Source: Antedon mediterranea (Eukaryota; Echinodermata; Crinoidea; Comatulida; Antedonidae). From it: DNA of 64,000 nt. The notes below the pieces were generated by a model. It had not been told where the DNA came from and made no database searches. It was given only the letters and a program-made list of their open reading frames with translations. Numbering within the stretch: position 1 is the stretch's first letter; every line of letters begins with the position of its first letter. The stretch is from NCBI RefSeq assembly GCF_964355755.1, contig NC_092676.1:15174288-15238287 (forward strand), in the 5' to 3' direction. Of this stretch, positions 44,311-60,000 are shown piece after piece. The position numbers and the translations under genes were made by a program.

Positions 44311-47300
44311 CTATAGAAAATAGAATTGATATAAAATACAGTTAATTAGAAATAGATATTAGAAATAGATATATTTGGTAATAAACTTTTGAGTTGCAGA
44401 CAATACCAGTGGACATCAGTATTATGGAGGTTTGTGGAGCCGTGAAGAAAATGTGCAAAAAGTCACATTTGTGCAAACAACCACATTTGTGCAAATATTT
44501 TACCTTAAAATGTGCAAACAACCACATTTGTGCAAACATTTTACCTTCAAATGTGCAAATCTGTCAAAATTCATAACCCGCAAATGTGCAAACATCACGC
44601 CGTTAAATGTAAAAACGATCAGTTTTGACGTTAAATGTGCAAAAGGTATTCTACAAATGTGCAAATCATTTCTTCAGTCAAATTCCTATTACATTTTATA
44701 TTTTTGGTTCGTGGTATTTCAGAGTAGAAATAACAATAGGAAAAAGAGTCTAATAAATCTAAAATGTTCAATATCATAATAACTAATTATACTGTTGCAA
44801 TTTGAATCTGAACAAACTTGTTTATTTTGAAATTGCGCAATTTTAATAACATTTTATTCTTTTAATGCGTTACTTGCATTATTATTTATGCGTAACAGGT
44901 TTATTTTAACTTTGGATTTATCAAATACTAAAATACATTGCACTATTTCTTAATCTGATAAATTTTAATCGAGTAATTGGATTCAATTTGTGCAACGAAT
45001 TCCACCCAATTTTCGATTGCATAAATTGTTCAAACCTCGCATAACACAAACAAATGTTACATGAAATGTAGAAAATCTAATGGATACAGTTCATTGTATC
45101 TTGTACATTTCCGATAAGAGGACTTTTCAACGACATAGTGGTCATTCTTCAGTAAGTGTCTAAAATAGTGTCTAAAATAGTGTCCCGGTACTTTGGTAGG
45201 ATAGAGACTAAAAATTCATTATTAAAAAACCAAAATTCTTGACTTATATCATAATCAACATTATTGTAAGAATAATTATAATATTGAACATTTTAAATTT
45301 AAAATATACTCTAAATATAAAATGGAATAGAAGTTTGACTGAAGAAATGCTTTGCACATTTGTAGAATACCTTTTGCACATCAAACGTAAAAACTGATCG
45401 TTTTTACATTTAACGGCGTGATGTTTGCACATTTGCGGGTTATGAATTTTGACAGATTTGCACATTTGAATTTAAAATGTTTGCACAAATGGGGTTGTTT
45501 GCACATTTTAAGGTAAAATGTTTGCACAAATGTGGTTGTTTGCACAAATGTGACTTTTTGCACATTTCACGGCTCCACAAGGTTTCACAATCAATCAAAT
45601 TTCCTCAAATCAACGACAGAGTTTTAGTAAAATTTTTTTTCAATGTACTATTCTATCTATATTTATATTATAATCATAATATTGCAATGCGAAAGGTAAA
45701 AATATAATAAATAATACATTTCAAGAACAGGATGGTGGAGGGGGAGAACTCTAAAGATATCAAAGCATTTACAGTACTATAAATGGACAGCAAAAAAGTA
45801 ATGCCAGGTTGTTTGACGAGAAACAATGCAGTCAACTAAAACCCATCAATCAGGAAGAATGACTACTTTAGTTTAACTACTAAATTTAATATTAATTTCA
45901 GGAAAACCACATTAAAAGCAACATGTTTATCAAATTATTGTGGAATAAACTCTCCAGTGAACTTAAAGAATCCACAAATGTTTATAAATTTCGAAAACTA
46001 TACAAACAACTTCTACTAAAAAATTATACATTACAGTACAAGTAATTATAAATATTAAGAATTTGTAAACCCTTTCTTCTTCTAATAACAAAAGCATGTT
46101 ACCGGGTTTTTGAAATCTAAAAGTCAATTGATGAATAACTGAATGAAATTTTGAATTTATTTGCATATTATTAGTGTTTTTGTATTTTGTTGAAAAACCT
46201 TTGCAATTATTATTTAAAAGCTCAATTTCATCTATTTAATTAAATTGATATTTAAATGGGGTTCTTTCGTTTATAAGCATTTGCCTCTTGAAGTTTCCCG
46301 TTTTCTTTGTTTAAATCAGTTATTTTTAATTTGTTGTCATATTGAAATTTTCATCACTCAAAGAAAATAAAAGAAGTTGTCATTGTCATCGTCAATAATT
46401 TTGCTACATTTTACTATATTGGTTACTGTACCTCTTCATTAGTGAATCTTGGACGATAAATCCTTCTTGAATTATGGCGTAAATAGCTCAATTCATCTGT
46501 ATCTGGGTCATAACGCAGATTAGATGTGACAAGAGATGTCTGCGATAAATATTCTTTTCTTTTTCTAAAAAAAAAGCATTTCTTTCAATTACAATATACT
46601 GGACACAGACAAAATGCTTTAAGTTATTGGTTCTTTTTAAAATTTAAAATAAAAATAAACCCTGTTATTAATTAAAGTCCACTAATTGAATGTATTCTTT
46701 ATTATCTATAATTACTTTTTTGGAATTTCTTTTCAGATTGATCGAAGGCACACAACTGATCCATTTTAACCACAGACCAATTATGTTACAGTGCAACAGG
46801 ACTTAAACTATGTTTAAACTTTATATTGTTATTCATCAACTTATTTTATTACTGTTAATATTTTTACAATAATCGTGCAATCATACCTTCTCCAAACTAT
46901 TAACCCAACAATAACAACAATGATTACGAGGAATGTTATAAGACCTGCAGCTATGATAAACATGTTGGGCTTCAACAAGCTAGAATTTGCGGATGAACAG
47001 CTGCCTGAACTACAACTATAAGATACAAGATTGAATATTATTATTTTTATTTCCAATAGTAAATATATAATCACCGTCCTAACAGGTGACAACCACACAA
47101 TTAGGAAGCACTTTAATAATTTCGAATGAATGAATGAATTTGACAGAATTTGAACTAAAGTGGCCATATTCACCAATTATTTATTGAATTAAGTGAATAT
47201 TGGGAAATATCTCGCTTAAAGTGTTATTGATGAATTTGGCCACAAGAACCTGGATGGATAACAGATAGCACTTCTCCCACTACACTAAATTGCACTCCAA

Positions 47301-50300
47301 TAAAATATTTTTAATTGATCTCATTTTGAAAAACTAAAAAAAAAATCTATTTTTATTATTGTTTCATGTTAAATCATATTTAAAAAATAACTATTTATTT
47401 GGTCATGGAATATATTAGTTTTTTATGTATATATTCTTTTAAATTTCATAACAATGTTATAGAAGAATGTTGTTGTTTCTAACATTTTATTCTGTGTATT
47501 TTAAATGTGTGATATAAAGAGTTGCGACTTTTGAATGGAGTAGAAGCCATGTTTGTGTCCAACTATGCTTATGTAGTGTATGGAGTTGAGTCCTTTGTTT
47601 TAAAAATGTATAACATTCACAAGGCTTTAACTATCGGATTCAATATCAAAACAATCAATTTGTCAAGGTTTTTGTTAAAATAATAATAGAATTATTAAGT
47701 TACTGCGAACATGATTTTAAACAACAAAAATAGGAATTTCGGAACGGCTCTCGCTGTGCGCTCCATGTACGCTCTACGCGTGCGTGTTTAGTTTGTACAT
47801 TGATTCTCTATAGTTAATACATTGTTTTTAGATTTTGTTGCAGTAACTTTATGATTTCGTTATTATCTTAACAAAAACCCTAAACAAATTGATTGTTTAG
47901 ATATTAAATTCAATATTTAAAGCCTTGTGAATGTTATAAATTTTTTAAGCAAATGACTAGACTCCATACTCTACATAAGCATAGTTGGACACAAAGATGG
48001 CTGGTGTGCATCCCACGTGACTTTCTAAAATCTGTGAACGCAATGCTGTAACTCTTTATATATATGGCTCTGTGTAGGCCTACTGTAAACTTCTCCCTGG
48101 GGAGGTTTTTGAAAAAAATAAAATAATACACTAAAAAAGGCCTTTAAAGATGTGTGATGATGGATTAAGAATACACCTGGTAGGAGTGTATATTTATTAG
48201 TTGATCAGATGATCAGAAGACTTACTTATTTTCATCATTTCCATCTCGATTAACTGGATCCAGTAATGTCGCTTCAATCACTGCAGTGCTTGGGTGAATA
48301 TCATTGGCTAAAATAAAGCAGAACATAACCTATGTCAAATTTTCCTATAATAACTTAATGTTTAAATACATTAGCTGCTCAATAAATCTATACTATGTGT
48401 TTTCTCAAAATGACATGAAGGATTTAATTGAATTTGTTTTTAAATATACTAAAGGTATTATTATATACGCAAAGACATGCTGTAGTCAATAATATGGTGT
48501 TTCAACCACAAAGATACGTACGTGTAGGTTTAGTTGATTGGCTATTCACTCCTTCATACGGTGCTGAAAACAAAGATAGTGATTTAATCATTATGGTCCT
48601 AGTTATGTATTGAACTGTTTGAGCTCCAATCCAAGACCATGTTGGTACAGTAGAATCTCCCAAAAACCTGACACCCTTATAATAATTGGATTTTATTAAT
48701 AGAAGAATAGGATTGACTTTGGTTTGGTTTAGCGCAAGATTCAGTTTTCTGGGCAGTCGCTTTTTGGTGATTTCACTGTACCTGGAAGCATTGGTAAACA
48801 GAATGAAGGAAATTTCAAACCCAATTGCTTTCCTGATTTTTTAAACATAATCTATAAACACTGTTTCTAAGCCAACCCAGTAATGTATTGTTAAATCATC
48901 TATCAATCATTATTAATCTATTATTATTAAACTTATGACTACTTACTTCTGTAACAAGGTTTTTCAGTGTCCATATGATCTGGACATGCACACACATAGC
49001 CAGTATCACGTGCTAAGCACAAATGTGAACATCCACCGTTGTTTATTGCACATGCATTAGATCCTGAAATAGAAATATGTGTCGAGGCATTAATACATTT
49101 TGGGGTTTCCAGTCACTGTTTCTGAATGATACAACATTTTGCATACAGTTTCTAAGCACCTTTTCACAACATGATATATTATGAGAAATAGTAAATCCTA
49201 AATTGGTAACATACCATATTGCCTTGATTTTGAGATCATCTTAATATCCATTAAGTAAGCAATGTTTTCTTTAAAACTCCTTCGACCTTTCCCAGTTGAT
49301 TTGTGAACCAATTCAATTGATTCAGTCTGCCAGTCTGTCCAATACAACCAATCACCATACTTATAAAGAAACAAATGCAATTAGAATTAGTAATACTGTA
49401 TTAAAATAATTGAATAAAGCTGCAAAACTATTCTCTTCAAATACAAAATAAAATCTCTTAAATTTGTGTTAAGCAAGAGTTACATAACAGTACAGCTTGG
49501 ATAAAAAGCACAATTAATTACCATGGTTATTCCAAACGGGTGTACAACTTCATTGGTTAATGTAGTGCGCAGACGTCCATCAAAATCAGATGTATCGATT
49601 CTATTAAGTTTAGCATCTGCCCAATAGATTCGTAATGTGTGATAATCAATGGTCAAGCCATTTGGCCAGCCAAGTTCAGATGAAATCAGAGTTCTACGTG
49701 AAGATCCATCAAGGTTTGCTCTTTCTATCTTGGGTCGCATTCCCCAGTCAGTCCAAAAAAGCAAACTAAAACAAATTGATGGATTAAATAAGCATGGTAT
49801 TACCCAGACCCAGTTTTACTTATTACAGCCCTGTTGCCACTTACACAAATTTTCGTCCTGCACAATGCAGTGCAGGACAATGCATGAACAATTTGTGCCT
49901 GCATTCTAAATTTGTGAAATGTACACAATGTATACGCACCGTGTTGAAAGTGAAAATATAAAATATAGTATATATATTATTATTACTTACCCTTTGAATG
50001 GACAGACCGCTATAGCCCGTGGTTCATCTAAATTCGTTGATATGATGACTTTTCTATATGTACCATCCAAACGAGACACTTCAAGTGTGTTCCTGCCAGT
50101 ATCAGTCCAATATAGATTTCTTGCAATCCAATCCACACTCACTCCATCTGCTGTTGTCAAGTTATGGGTAATTATATCACCTGTATTTAATCCATTATAA
50201 TCCATAGACCTATAAAATAAACAAATATGTTATAAAATAAATTATTTGCTTTAAACTATTCGTGACACAGTACAGTTGCCATTCAAATCAGATGGTTTAA

Positions 50301-53300
50301 TTTTATTCAGGGTTCGAAATGTAGTATTTGAAAAACAGGTTATGTTTTATAACATTTGAGGGTAAAGACATTTATTAAATTGTAATTATTTTGCCATAAG
50401 ATTTTGAAACTAGTGTTTGCAAGGCTATACTATGGCCTTTTAAATTTCAGAAGTTCAAACAAATTTAAAAATGTGCAATATTAGTTTTTCACGTAGCAGC
50501 TGTCGGCTACATTTTCATAATTTCAATATGAACATATTTGTACCTGATTACATCTTGATGTACATCAGTGTAGTAAATCTTCTCATCTACACTATCAAAA
50601 TCAATAGCAATAGCATTGAGAACATCAGCGACAGGTAGGACAACATCTACTTGTTCATTTGTATCAAGTGAGATTCTTCGCATCTTGTCTCGACTGGTAT
50701 AGATTAGAAAGTTTTCAGCAGCTAAAAATGACAACAGATATTATTATCTGAAATTATTTTAGACTTATTTATTAAAATGAATGTACTGTATATCATTTCA
50801 AATTATTTTTCAGTTTTATTCTGCATTTATCACCACTACCAACGCTAAAATTAATCACAAATTATCACTATTTACATAATTTTATTACTTATTGTTACAC
50901 AACTCACTGTCACAACACTACGTTGTCATGATGGAGGTTTTACGGAAAAAACTTGTTCTGCACCATCTCTTATTATGATTGAAGTATGCTTTATAACTTT
51001 TCAACATTATTACCCCTACTCAGGGCCGTAGCCAGGATTTGTCAAGGGGGGGTTCGGACACTAAGTATTTGGGTCACCACCACCCCCCCCCCCTGGGGTG
51101 GGGCCTGAGGCGAAGCGAATTTTGTTAAATGACACCCCTAGATGGCCGGAAAAGACACTCTCATGCAGCATGCTACCAATGAGCAAAACGATCGTACATA
51201 GACTCGTGGACTATTTAAACGATAACATTTGTTGCCGTATGTTAGATGCGCGTGCTCTGTGCGGAACCGCCGATTGTTTGATCATTTACTCGGTATTTTA
51301 TTTTGCGTTCAAGTTCAATGCGAACGTACGTCTAGGAGAAGCCCCGAAAAAAGCACACTGGGTGAAGGCAAATGCAATTCTTATTATAGCTCTATCTATA
51401 ATATTTATTTACAGCAATTTGTTGAGGAAATTAATTATGCCAATGTAAATAGGTGATATTGATACATTTGAGTATACGTACGTATCGGCTGGTGGTCTAG
51501 AAAAAAATAATCGGATGCCATAATGTGAACTACAGTACATGATACCATAGATATTATAGTGTAAAATATTAATATTCACTATAATCCTCTATGATACATT
51601 ACACTTCATAGCCACACATAAATACTGATGTATGTCGGAAGGCTATATACTTTATGCATGCTGTCTGACTGCCAGTGATCTAAACAATTGGTACGCAGTT
51701 GTCTGGCGGTGTCCTTTGTACGAATCGTTCGTGCCCCAGCTCGCTGTGAGACGCGTCAATATCATGTTACATGCAGGGACCAAAAATATTTATTTTTCAG
51801 GTTAAAATCGGCAATTCATTTGCAACTCTTAGAAATTTACAGACACATAGGCCTATCGCTCGAAGTACGCTCATACAGAGAAGAAGGTACTGTATGAGTT
51901 ATTTCGAACGAGTTTACGAATTTTTCAATTTACGAACAACTTTTTGTACTGTGGGGCACGTATTTGGACGATTTTCGGAGATGAGGGTGAGGTATTGGGC
52001 ATGTCGGGGATGGGGGTTCGCAGTCGGTTAAGGGGGGTTCGCTGTAAAGGGGGGGTTCGCCCGAACCATAAAAACCCCCCCTGGCTACGGGCCTGCTACT
52101 GGACATTAAAACAATACCTTCCAAAAATCCATTATCACCAACTCTGTTATAATTACCAAAACAAAAAACTCAAAAACTAATTATGCACCCATACAACACC
52201 CTCGCTGCTAATACCTAGACCATTATCTCTGCCAAACTGAGGCTGCCAACACCATCAAATACTTACTATCGGCACAATTTCTTTGATCTGGTTTTAGCTT
52301 AATTCCATTAGGACAACTACAGGATATTCCAGTTGGAGTTGGTAGGCAAAGGTGACTGCAGTCACCATTGTTACTACCGCACTTATTGGTTCCTAAAAAA
52401 CAACAAAATATACATAATAATGTATGTCACTATAGAATGTCTTGACAATGCTAAATCATAGACACTAGAATTGGATTGATACTTTGTATTAGATAAATAA
52501 AAAAATATTATTTTTACCTTTAGCCTGCATATTTATGGCTTGAATATCCATCAAACCAGATAAATTGCCAATGATTAGCTTCTCTTGTGCACCAGCTCGT
52601 TTCTCTGCACGGTAGATGCCATTATTAGGACCATCAGTCCAGTATATATAGCTTCCAGTAACAGTAAGTCCATAGGAATGAGATTTTCTGTAATCTATCT
52701 CAAGAAGTACTCGTCGATTGTCTCCATTGTAGTCACACATTTCTATTGTCTGTTACAATAATATCAATATATAATTACTAAGTTTCTAATAACTCCTAAA
52801 AACTTATTATATGTATCATGAAATAAACTGTATACACAACATCTAAATAAATTCCCTGTCATTTGATTGGACGATTGTGGATCACATGGCATACAATAGT
52901 ACGTACTATTTAACAATTGTGTAATAGTTCCTTTTTTTTCAATTTTTTCGTAAATGAAAAAAAATCTGGGTGAAATCTAAAAGTAGTCTTTTGTTCTGCT
53001 AACGACAAGATCAGAACTATGGGCAATGACAAGAATCTACTTGAATGTTTTTATCATACACATTCATTATTTGTATAATATTGTGTATAACAACAAGTAC
53101 TATTGATATTATTTTATATCATGGTCTATGAGAACATAATTTATTTTCATTAATTATAATTTCAAATTTCAACAAATCTTACATTCAAGTTTGCATCATT
53201 CCAAATGAGTTTGTCCATCTGTTTATCAATGGTGAGACCATTTGGCCATACAATGTTGTGGTAGATAATTGGCTGACGATGACTTCCATCCATCCAAGCT

Positions 53301-53996
53301 CTCTCAATCATCTGCTTGCCCCAATCAGTCCAGTAAAAATACCTGAAATTAAGCAAAATAGATTGTTGGAATAAATATTTATGTGTGAGATTTTTAATTC
53401 TTTTTGAAAATCCCTAAATGAGTGAAGGTCTAAACACAATGGAAGAAGTAAAATATGTGTATTTTGCTCCTCTGAACAAATTTAGAACAAGGTCGTAACG
53501 CTGACATTGGCGATTCATTGATTGAAGAAATACAAGCAGAAGTGTATTCAATACAAGCTTCAAGTTACAATTGTTGCTGTAGCAGTGATAAGATCACAGA
53601 TGCGAATGTATGTGAAAATGAATAAGGCAACTATTGTATTGTAATCTAATCACAGTAAATGTTTAATTGCAGGGAATTCTTTTGTATAAATGTAGTCTTT
53701 ACAAAATGTCATAGAAAGTGAGTTGCATCTAAACTATCTTTTCAGTTTGCTGTACAATAATAATAATAATATTTTAAATTTATATATATAGCACCATTCC
53801 AACGATCATTGGATGTTACACTTTTCAACTACATGCTTCTCTTCTAAGTGTTACGTCATGTCAGTGCTGCCAATTCTAGCACATAATTGTCTGTCCATAA
53901 CAGTGGATATGAGCTAGTACACCAGGGTAACACCCTACTTGTCTCAAAAGATGTATTAGGTTCTAGGCACACACAAGTATTTTGTGTACATCTGGC

Positions 53997-54027
<31 letters not shown>

Positions 54028-57000
54028 TTGTGAGCCTAGAACCCTTGCTGATGTTATGGCTATGGATTACAGTTTCATTGTCTTGTCTTGTCTGCTCGGC
54101 CACTCACTCACTGAAGATAGATATATAAATAATTGTTCATGAAAGATCATCAATACTAACCCTGCTTCATAATGTAGCACAATAGCACGTGGGTTAGTTA
54201 TATTTTCCCAGATTAGAGCACGTTGTTGAGTTCCATCAAGATTAGCCACCGTTATCAAATCTCTACCTGCATCAGTCCAATAAATTTTACGTCCGTTTGT
54301 GTCTATGGTGAGCCTGTCTGGTATATCTATTCCTTCAGTGATAATATCCTCAATATATGACCCATCAAGTGGGGCTCTAGAAATTGTTTTACTGCTTTGG
54401 TCAGACCAGTAAACCATTCCTTAAAAGAAAATATAACATTACTTCATTTATATAACATTTATAAAAAAATTGTGTTTTTGCAATAAACAGTTTTTTATTT
54501 AATACCGAAAATTGTCTACTACTACCGTACTGACGCGGTTATAAGCCCACCCCCCTTGAACATGAAATCACGTCAAGTTTGGGAGGTGGGCTTATACTCG
54601 AGGATCCAAAAATGCAGATCGTCAAAAACAGCACATGTACACTGTGTATTCCACCATGCGAACAAGCGCCCTCACGTGTACGACGTTGCCTCTAAAAATA
54701 GTGTGTGAATAGTGTCGGAAAATTAAGCTTATAGTTCGTGTAATTTATCGTAGAATATCTTATTTTAAACAACAAGAATTTATCAAGCAGAAAAGCAGGT
54801 ATACAATGTTCGTTAAATAGTAATGTACCAAAGAAATTTAATAAGCTTGTTTAGGGCAGCCGATACCGAATAGTGGTTTTCCGTTTTGGCGACTTGTAGC
54901 GTCGTTGTGTGTGAAGCGATCTTCGACCGCGATGGAGTGTAAACAAAACAGGACTGCTAGGCCTCATTAGCGTATATTAGCCTAGCTTGGTTATGATCAA
55001 AGGTAGGTGTATTCGGTGTATGGACGTCGCCAAATACAAAATAATGTATTACGACACACACTGTAGATCTTCGAATTAATGGGTGGGCTTATACCCGAGT
55101 GCCTCATTTTTCATGAAAATTAGTCGAAAGTCTGTATGTATGGGCTTATACCCGCGTCAGTACGGTATATATAAATATTTAAAAACATGTTGACATCTTT
55201 ATACCTACCTTCAACAGTGTCGACATCCACAGATATTGCATGTTCAATGCCATAGATAGGCAAAGCCACGTCTGCCATGTATGGTACATCAAGTGATACA
55301 GCACGGATATCTCGCCTTTTTGAAAATATCAAAAAGTTCTCAAAGCCTGTAAATATTTTAAAGTAGTCAAATTCATTATCATACAGTTGAACCTCCCATA
55401 AGCATCCACCCTCAGGACTGGGAAAAGAGACGGGAGTTTCTGCCATTATAGAGGCCAAAATCACGTATTATGGTTATATTAAGCACAATATTTTTCGGAC
55501 GTTCTTAACGCAACGGGCATCTAAATTCTCTAGCTAATTGCCTTTTATTGTTTATGATCAGGTACTAGTTTAGTATTATTTATGATTTTCAGACACATTT
55601 TGAAAGTGCGGCCGTTAAGGCAGGTGGCCTCTAACAGGAGGTGGCCACTTATTGATTTAAAATCTTCAGTTAAAAAATTGTTTCTGATAAATCAACTGGA
55701 ATAATTATATGAAATATAATTAATTTTAATGCTGAATGTAAGTTCAAATGGGTGTATATTTCATACCTATCATGATGGAGTATTATACACTCATACCATT
55801 TTCAATTGGGCCTATTGATCTTACCTTTGTTACAAGACATCCTATCTGGACCCATTAATATACCTTTGGGACAAGCACAGGTGTGTCCAAGAGGTGTTAT
55901 TAGGCATAGATCACTACAACCGCCATTGTTCTTTGCACATGATGAATGTCCTTAAAGTAAAATATTATTTTATTATTTTTATGTTGTGACATCTAACATC
56001 TTTACAAAGATACAAAACAATGTTAATAATAATGACAAAATCTTTCAATTATTCACAACAAATTTCTTTGACACACGTTTGTTAATATTTATTATAACAA
56101 CAGTAATTATTATAATTTGTATTTCTTTATAACCTTTCAGTTATTAAATACATGTCTTAGTTTTACCTTTGTGTTTACGTTTATGATATACATGTATGTC
56201 CATTAAATCTTCCAAGTTGCTTCTAATTATTTGTCGATCAAGTCCGGTTGACTTTTCTGCAGAATAAATGCTATTATCTTCCCAGTCAGTCCAGTATATA
56301 CGGTCATTATGAATAGCCAAACCAAAGGGATGAGAGAGATCTCCTGATATTAAGTTCTAGAAGTGAATATAAACACAATAACTAATATATTAAAGACACT
56401 TTACCTACGTTTTTAGATCTAATTTAAGGTCACAAGCTGCATTTGATGTAAAAATAATATGTTATGTCTAGCTATGGTGCCAGTCAGTAGGCAAGATGAT
56501 ACATTTGTTGTTAGTACACTTCCTGTGTTATCAGTTGGTTTACAAGTACCACCTGTACCTATACCAATTTGTATGAGTCATATAGATAGTAGAATTGTGA
56601 ATAAAATAGTTGTTAAAAAGTAATCGAAGTGAATACATGTTTCTTTGAGTCAGCTTTACAATACATTACAATACATTACTACTGTACAAAGGTACTGGGG
56701 GTATATAAAATAATACTATATAGGCCTTTTGCAATATTATATTTCGTCTTTAAACACTAAAAATTTGAAAAATAAGTCAGTTCTAGTCATTTAAGCAGCC
56801 CGCTATAAATACCAGCGTGCATAAATATTTATTTAGAGTAATTTAAAATGGTTGTACTTACCTGCTTCTGATTTCCGTTAAAGTCTGAAACACCGATAAC
56901 ATTAGTTCCTGCATCTACCCAAAATAGTTTATTGTTTTCATAATCAATAGCTAAACCATTAGGCCATGTAAGGTTATCATTCACAATAACAACCCGATTT

Positions 57001-60000
57001 GAACCATCCATCCAGGCTCGTTCAATCTTAGGATATGTGCCCCAGTCTGTCCAAAACATAAAGCTATGGAAGAAGACAACTAAAGTTACTTTTTTGTTTA
57101 AGTTAATCATTTGTGTATGTGTATTGAGATTCAAAAAACATAAAACCAATACATTTATATTATTTTGATTAGGCAGTTTATATATTGCATACTTCTCTCA
57201 ACATTTGGGATGCACCTAGAAAGGTCCTGACTAGAGGTTCTTCTGCATACCATTTTGTTACTTTATATTTCGGGGTAACTATCATATTTCTTACCCTGAT
57301 AGGGGATCCACTATGATATCTCTAGGACGCTCAAGATCCTCCCAGATAAGAAGTGATCGTTTGCTACCATCATAGTTGGATACTTCAATTTGATCATTAC
57401 CAGCATCTGTCCAATAAACTTTCTTAGTTATCCAATCAACAGCCAAACCTGCAGGACTGCTTAAACTGGAGTCTGTTACAATCTAAGAAATAAAATCAGG
57501 GTTACAGTACTGTACATATTAAATAAATATAAATATGTCATTTATATATATTTCAACATTGGCACTTATGTTACTTACTTAAATTACTGAATAGGACAGG
57601 AAAGTAGGTAATCACATAAAAAAATGTAGCTTATCATATGCTGAACACAAAAATAGGTAACTACACAAGAAAAAGGTATTTGCATTTTAAAGTAACAATA
57701 ATTCTAGCTACTGAATATGATTTCAGACAAATACAGTAAAATGGTACCAAAACTGTGATTAATAGATTCTACCAGATCTAACTATTGGAAAGAGTTCCAT
57801 ATAGAATTAAGCTGCTTAACGAGCCATTATGATCACTGAAACAGCCAGTTTGCTACCACAATTACCTCTTGATCTGTTCCATTGAATCTAGCTCTTGAAA
57901 TAGAATCATCATCAACATCAGACCAGAATATCCAACCATCGATTTCATCCCAATCAAGAGCAACAGCACCTTCAAGGCCAGCCAATGGTAGAATGATGTC
58001 AGTCATGTCATTAGTATCAAAAGAAATCCGTCGAATGTCAGAAACTCTTGAAAATATTAGACTTTCCTCAATTTCTAAACAGAGAGTTAAATAAATAAAC
58101 AATATTACCAGGGAAGACTGAACACTTTTCCCTTTTTATATACTATAGTTATAATTTGAAGCAAGCAAGCATCCATACAAGTTGTGGTGGCCAAGTTCTG
58201 CATTTGAAAGGTGGAAACTTTCCTAAAACACCTAAATCATTTGTTAAACCCACACCTTCACGTCATAGAGGGTTGCCAGAATCCATGCTATGGAGAGTGT
58301 GCACAAGTGTTACACAAAGTAAAGCTGAAATTTCCATCACTAAAATACAATTTTTCTTTTGGTCTTTGACTACCAAATATAATTTGATTAAACAGAACAG
58401 TTCACAAATGATTTACCATATTCATAAAAATCTAAGCATACATACTGTTTGAACAATGGGTATTGTTAACCAATCTAAAACCGGTTTCACAAGCGCAACT
58501 GAATCCAACATCATTAAACAAACACAGATGACTGCAACCACCATTGTTCATTCCACACGCATTTACACCTATAATCAAAATAAATTACATTTTTTACATA
58601 AAAATATGACACATATTGTATTTCATTATCCTACAATGTTTACAAATTTGTATGAATTTATTGCTATTACAACTAGGCCTAATAATAAATAATAAGTAAT
58701 TAAATACAGTAACTAAAGGTTTTCATTAATGATGAATATTAGTATAGTGTAAAATTAAGCTATCTGAAGGTTTTTGTAGAAGATGAAATAATCTGAGGGT
58801 TGTCATCACAGAATGGAATTTTAACAGCTTCATACTCTCTTTCTGTTTTTCTTTTCTTGATCTATACAATTGGCTAACAAACAACTTACCTGAAGGTTGC
58901 CGTTGAGGGTGGAATGAGTGAATATCCATTGGGAAATGTAGCTGACTTTGTATAGTTTCAAGATGACTTCCAGTAAACTTATTAGCAGTGTTAATACTTT
59001 TGGTATGCCAATCTGTCCAGTAGATATTGTCTTCAAACAGTGTAATAGCAAATGGATGAGGTAAACCTGCAATTACCAATAGTAAGTACTATTATTACCA
59101 AAATCAATAAGTAGTAATTACTTGTTTAGATATAGTATATAATTTGTAAGCCATAGGGCACACTTAATGTAATGCTTTGAAATATAAACATTTCTATTAA
59201 ATATACCATTTTCAATACAATTGAACTTACAAAGAAAATGCATCCAACATACATTTTCAAAGCAGTCCAAATACATTTGTCTGCTGAATTAATGATTATA
59301 TTTAATGGGATAGTCTCTGTAAGCCTAATAGAGCAGTGGATTGCATTATAAGTTTGGTATTGGACTGTATTTCTGCTACATAACCCTCAAAATGCCGTAA
59401 TTTTTAAATCATAATTTCTATTTTATGTTCTCTGTCTCTTGTAGCAAAAAAGGTAAATCTCTGCAAGGGCTCTATGTAATCTAAAAATCATACATATCGC
59501 ATTTGAGTGAATGACCTATTATTATATTTGAAAATGCTACCAGAAAATGGACAGCATGCACTCCTGATATTTTCTCACTCTCAATTTTAAGCGCAATGAT
59601 TCCACTTTTTGTACACTTTCTGCAGCCACAAAAAAATATAATGAAAAGGACAAGTGGAATTATTCTGAAATATTGCTGCATTTAGATGAGATTACTGTAG
59701 CAATGTAATTAACTATAGTTAAGTCATTGCAGTTGCAGCTCCTAAATCTTCAATTCTATTCAAGCATCACCTATGAAAGTTTTAAAAAATGATTTTTAAT
59801 TTACTGATTTTTAATTTGCTTGATTGTTAAAAGTGCTATCTATAAAAACAAAATAAAAAAACATACACAATAAATTAAGGCAAAAAAAGTTACAATATAT
59901 GGGATGCTAGAGAATTGAAACCTCGTTTCAGAAGGGCTCTTCAATAAAAGAAGAATAAGATTAAAGAAGAATAAGATTAAAGAAGAATAAGATTAAGGAA

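Noticed and set aside
46841-47176. 111-residue minus-strand frame around the membrane helix as a separate small protein
   Set aside because: Its conserved part is the LRP4 transmembrane exon 47015-46887; the rest is intron read-through.
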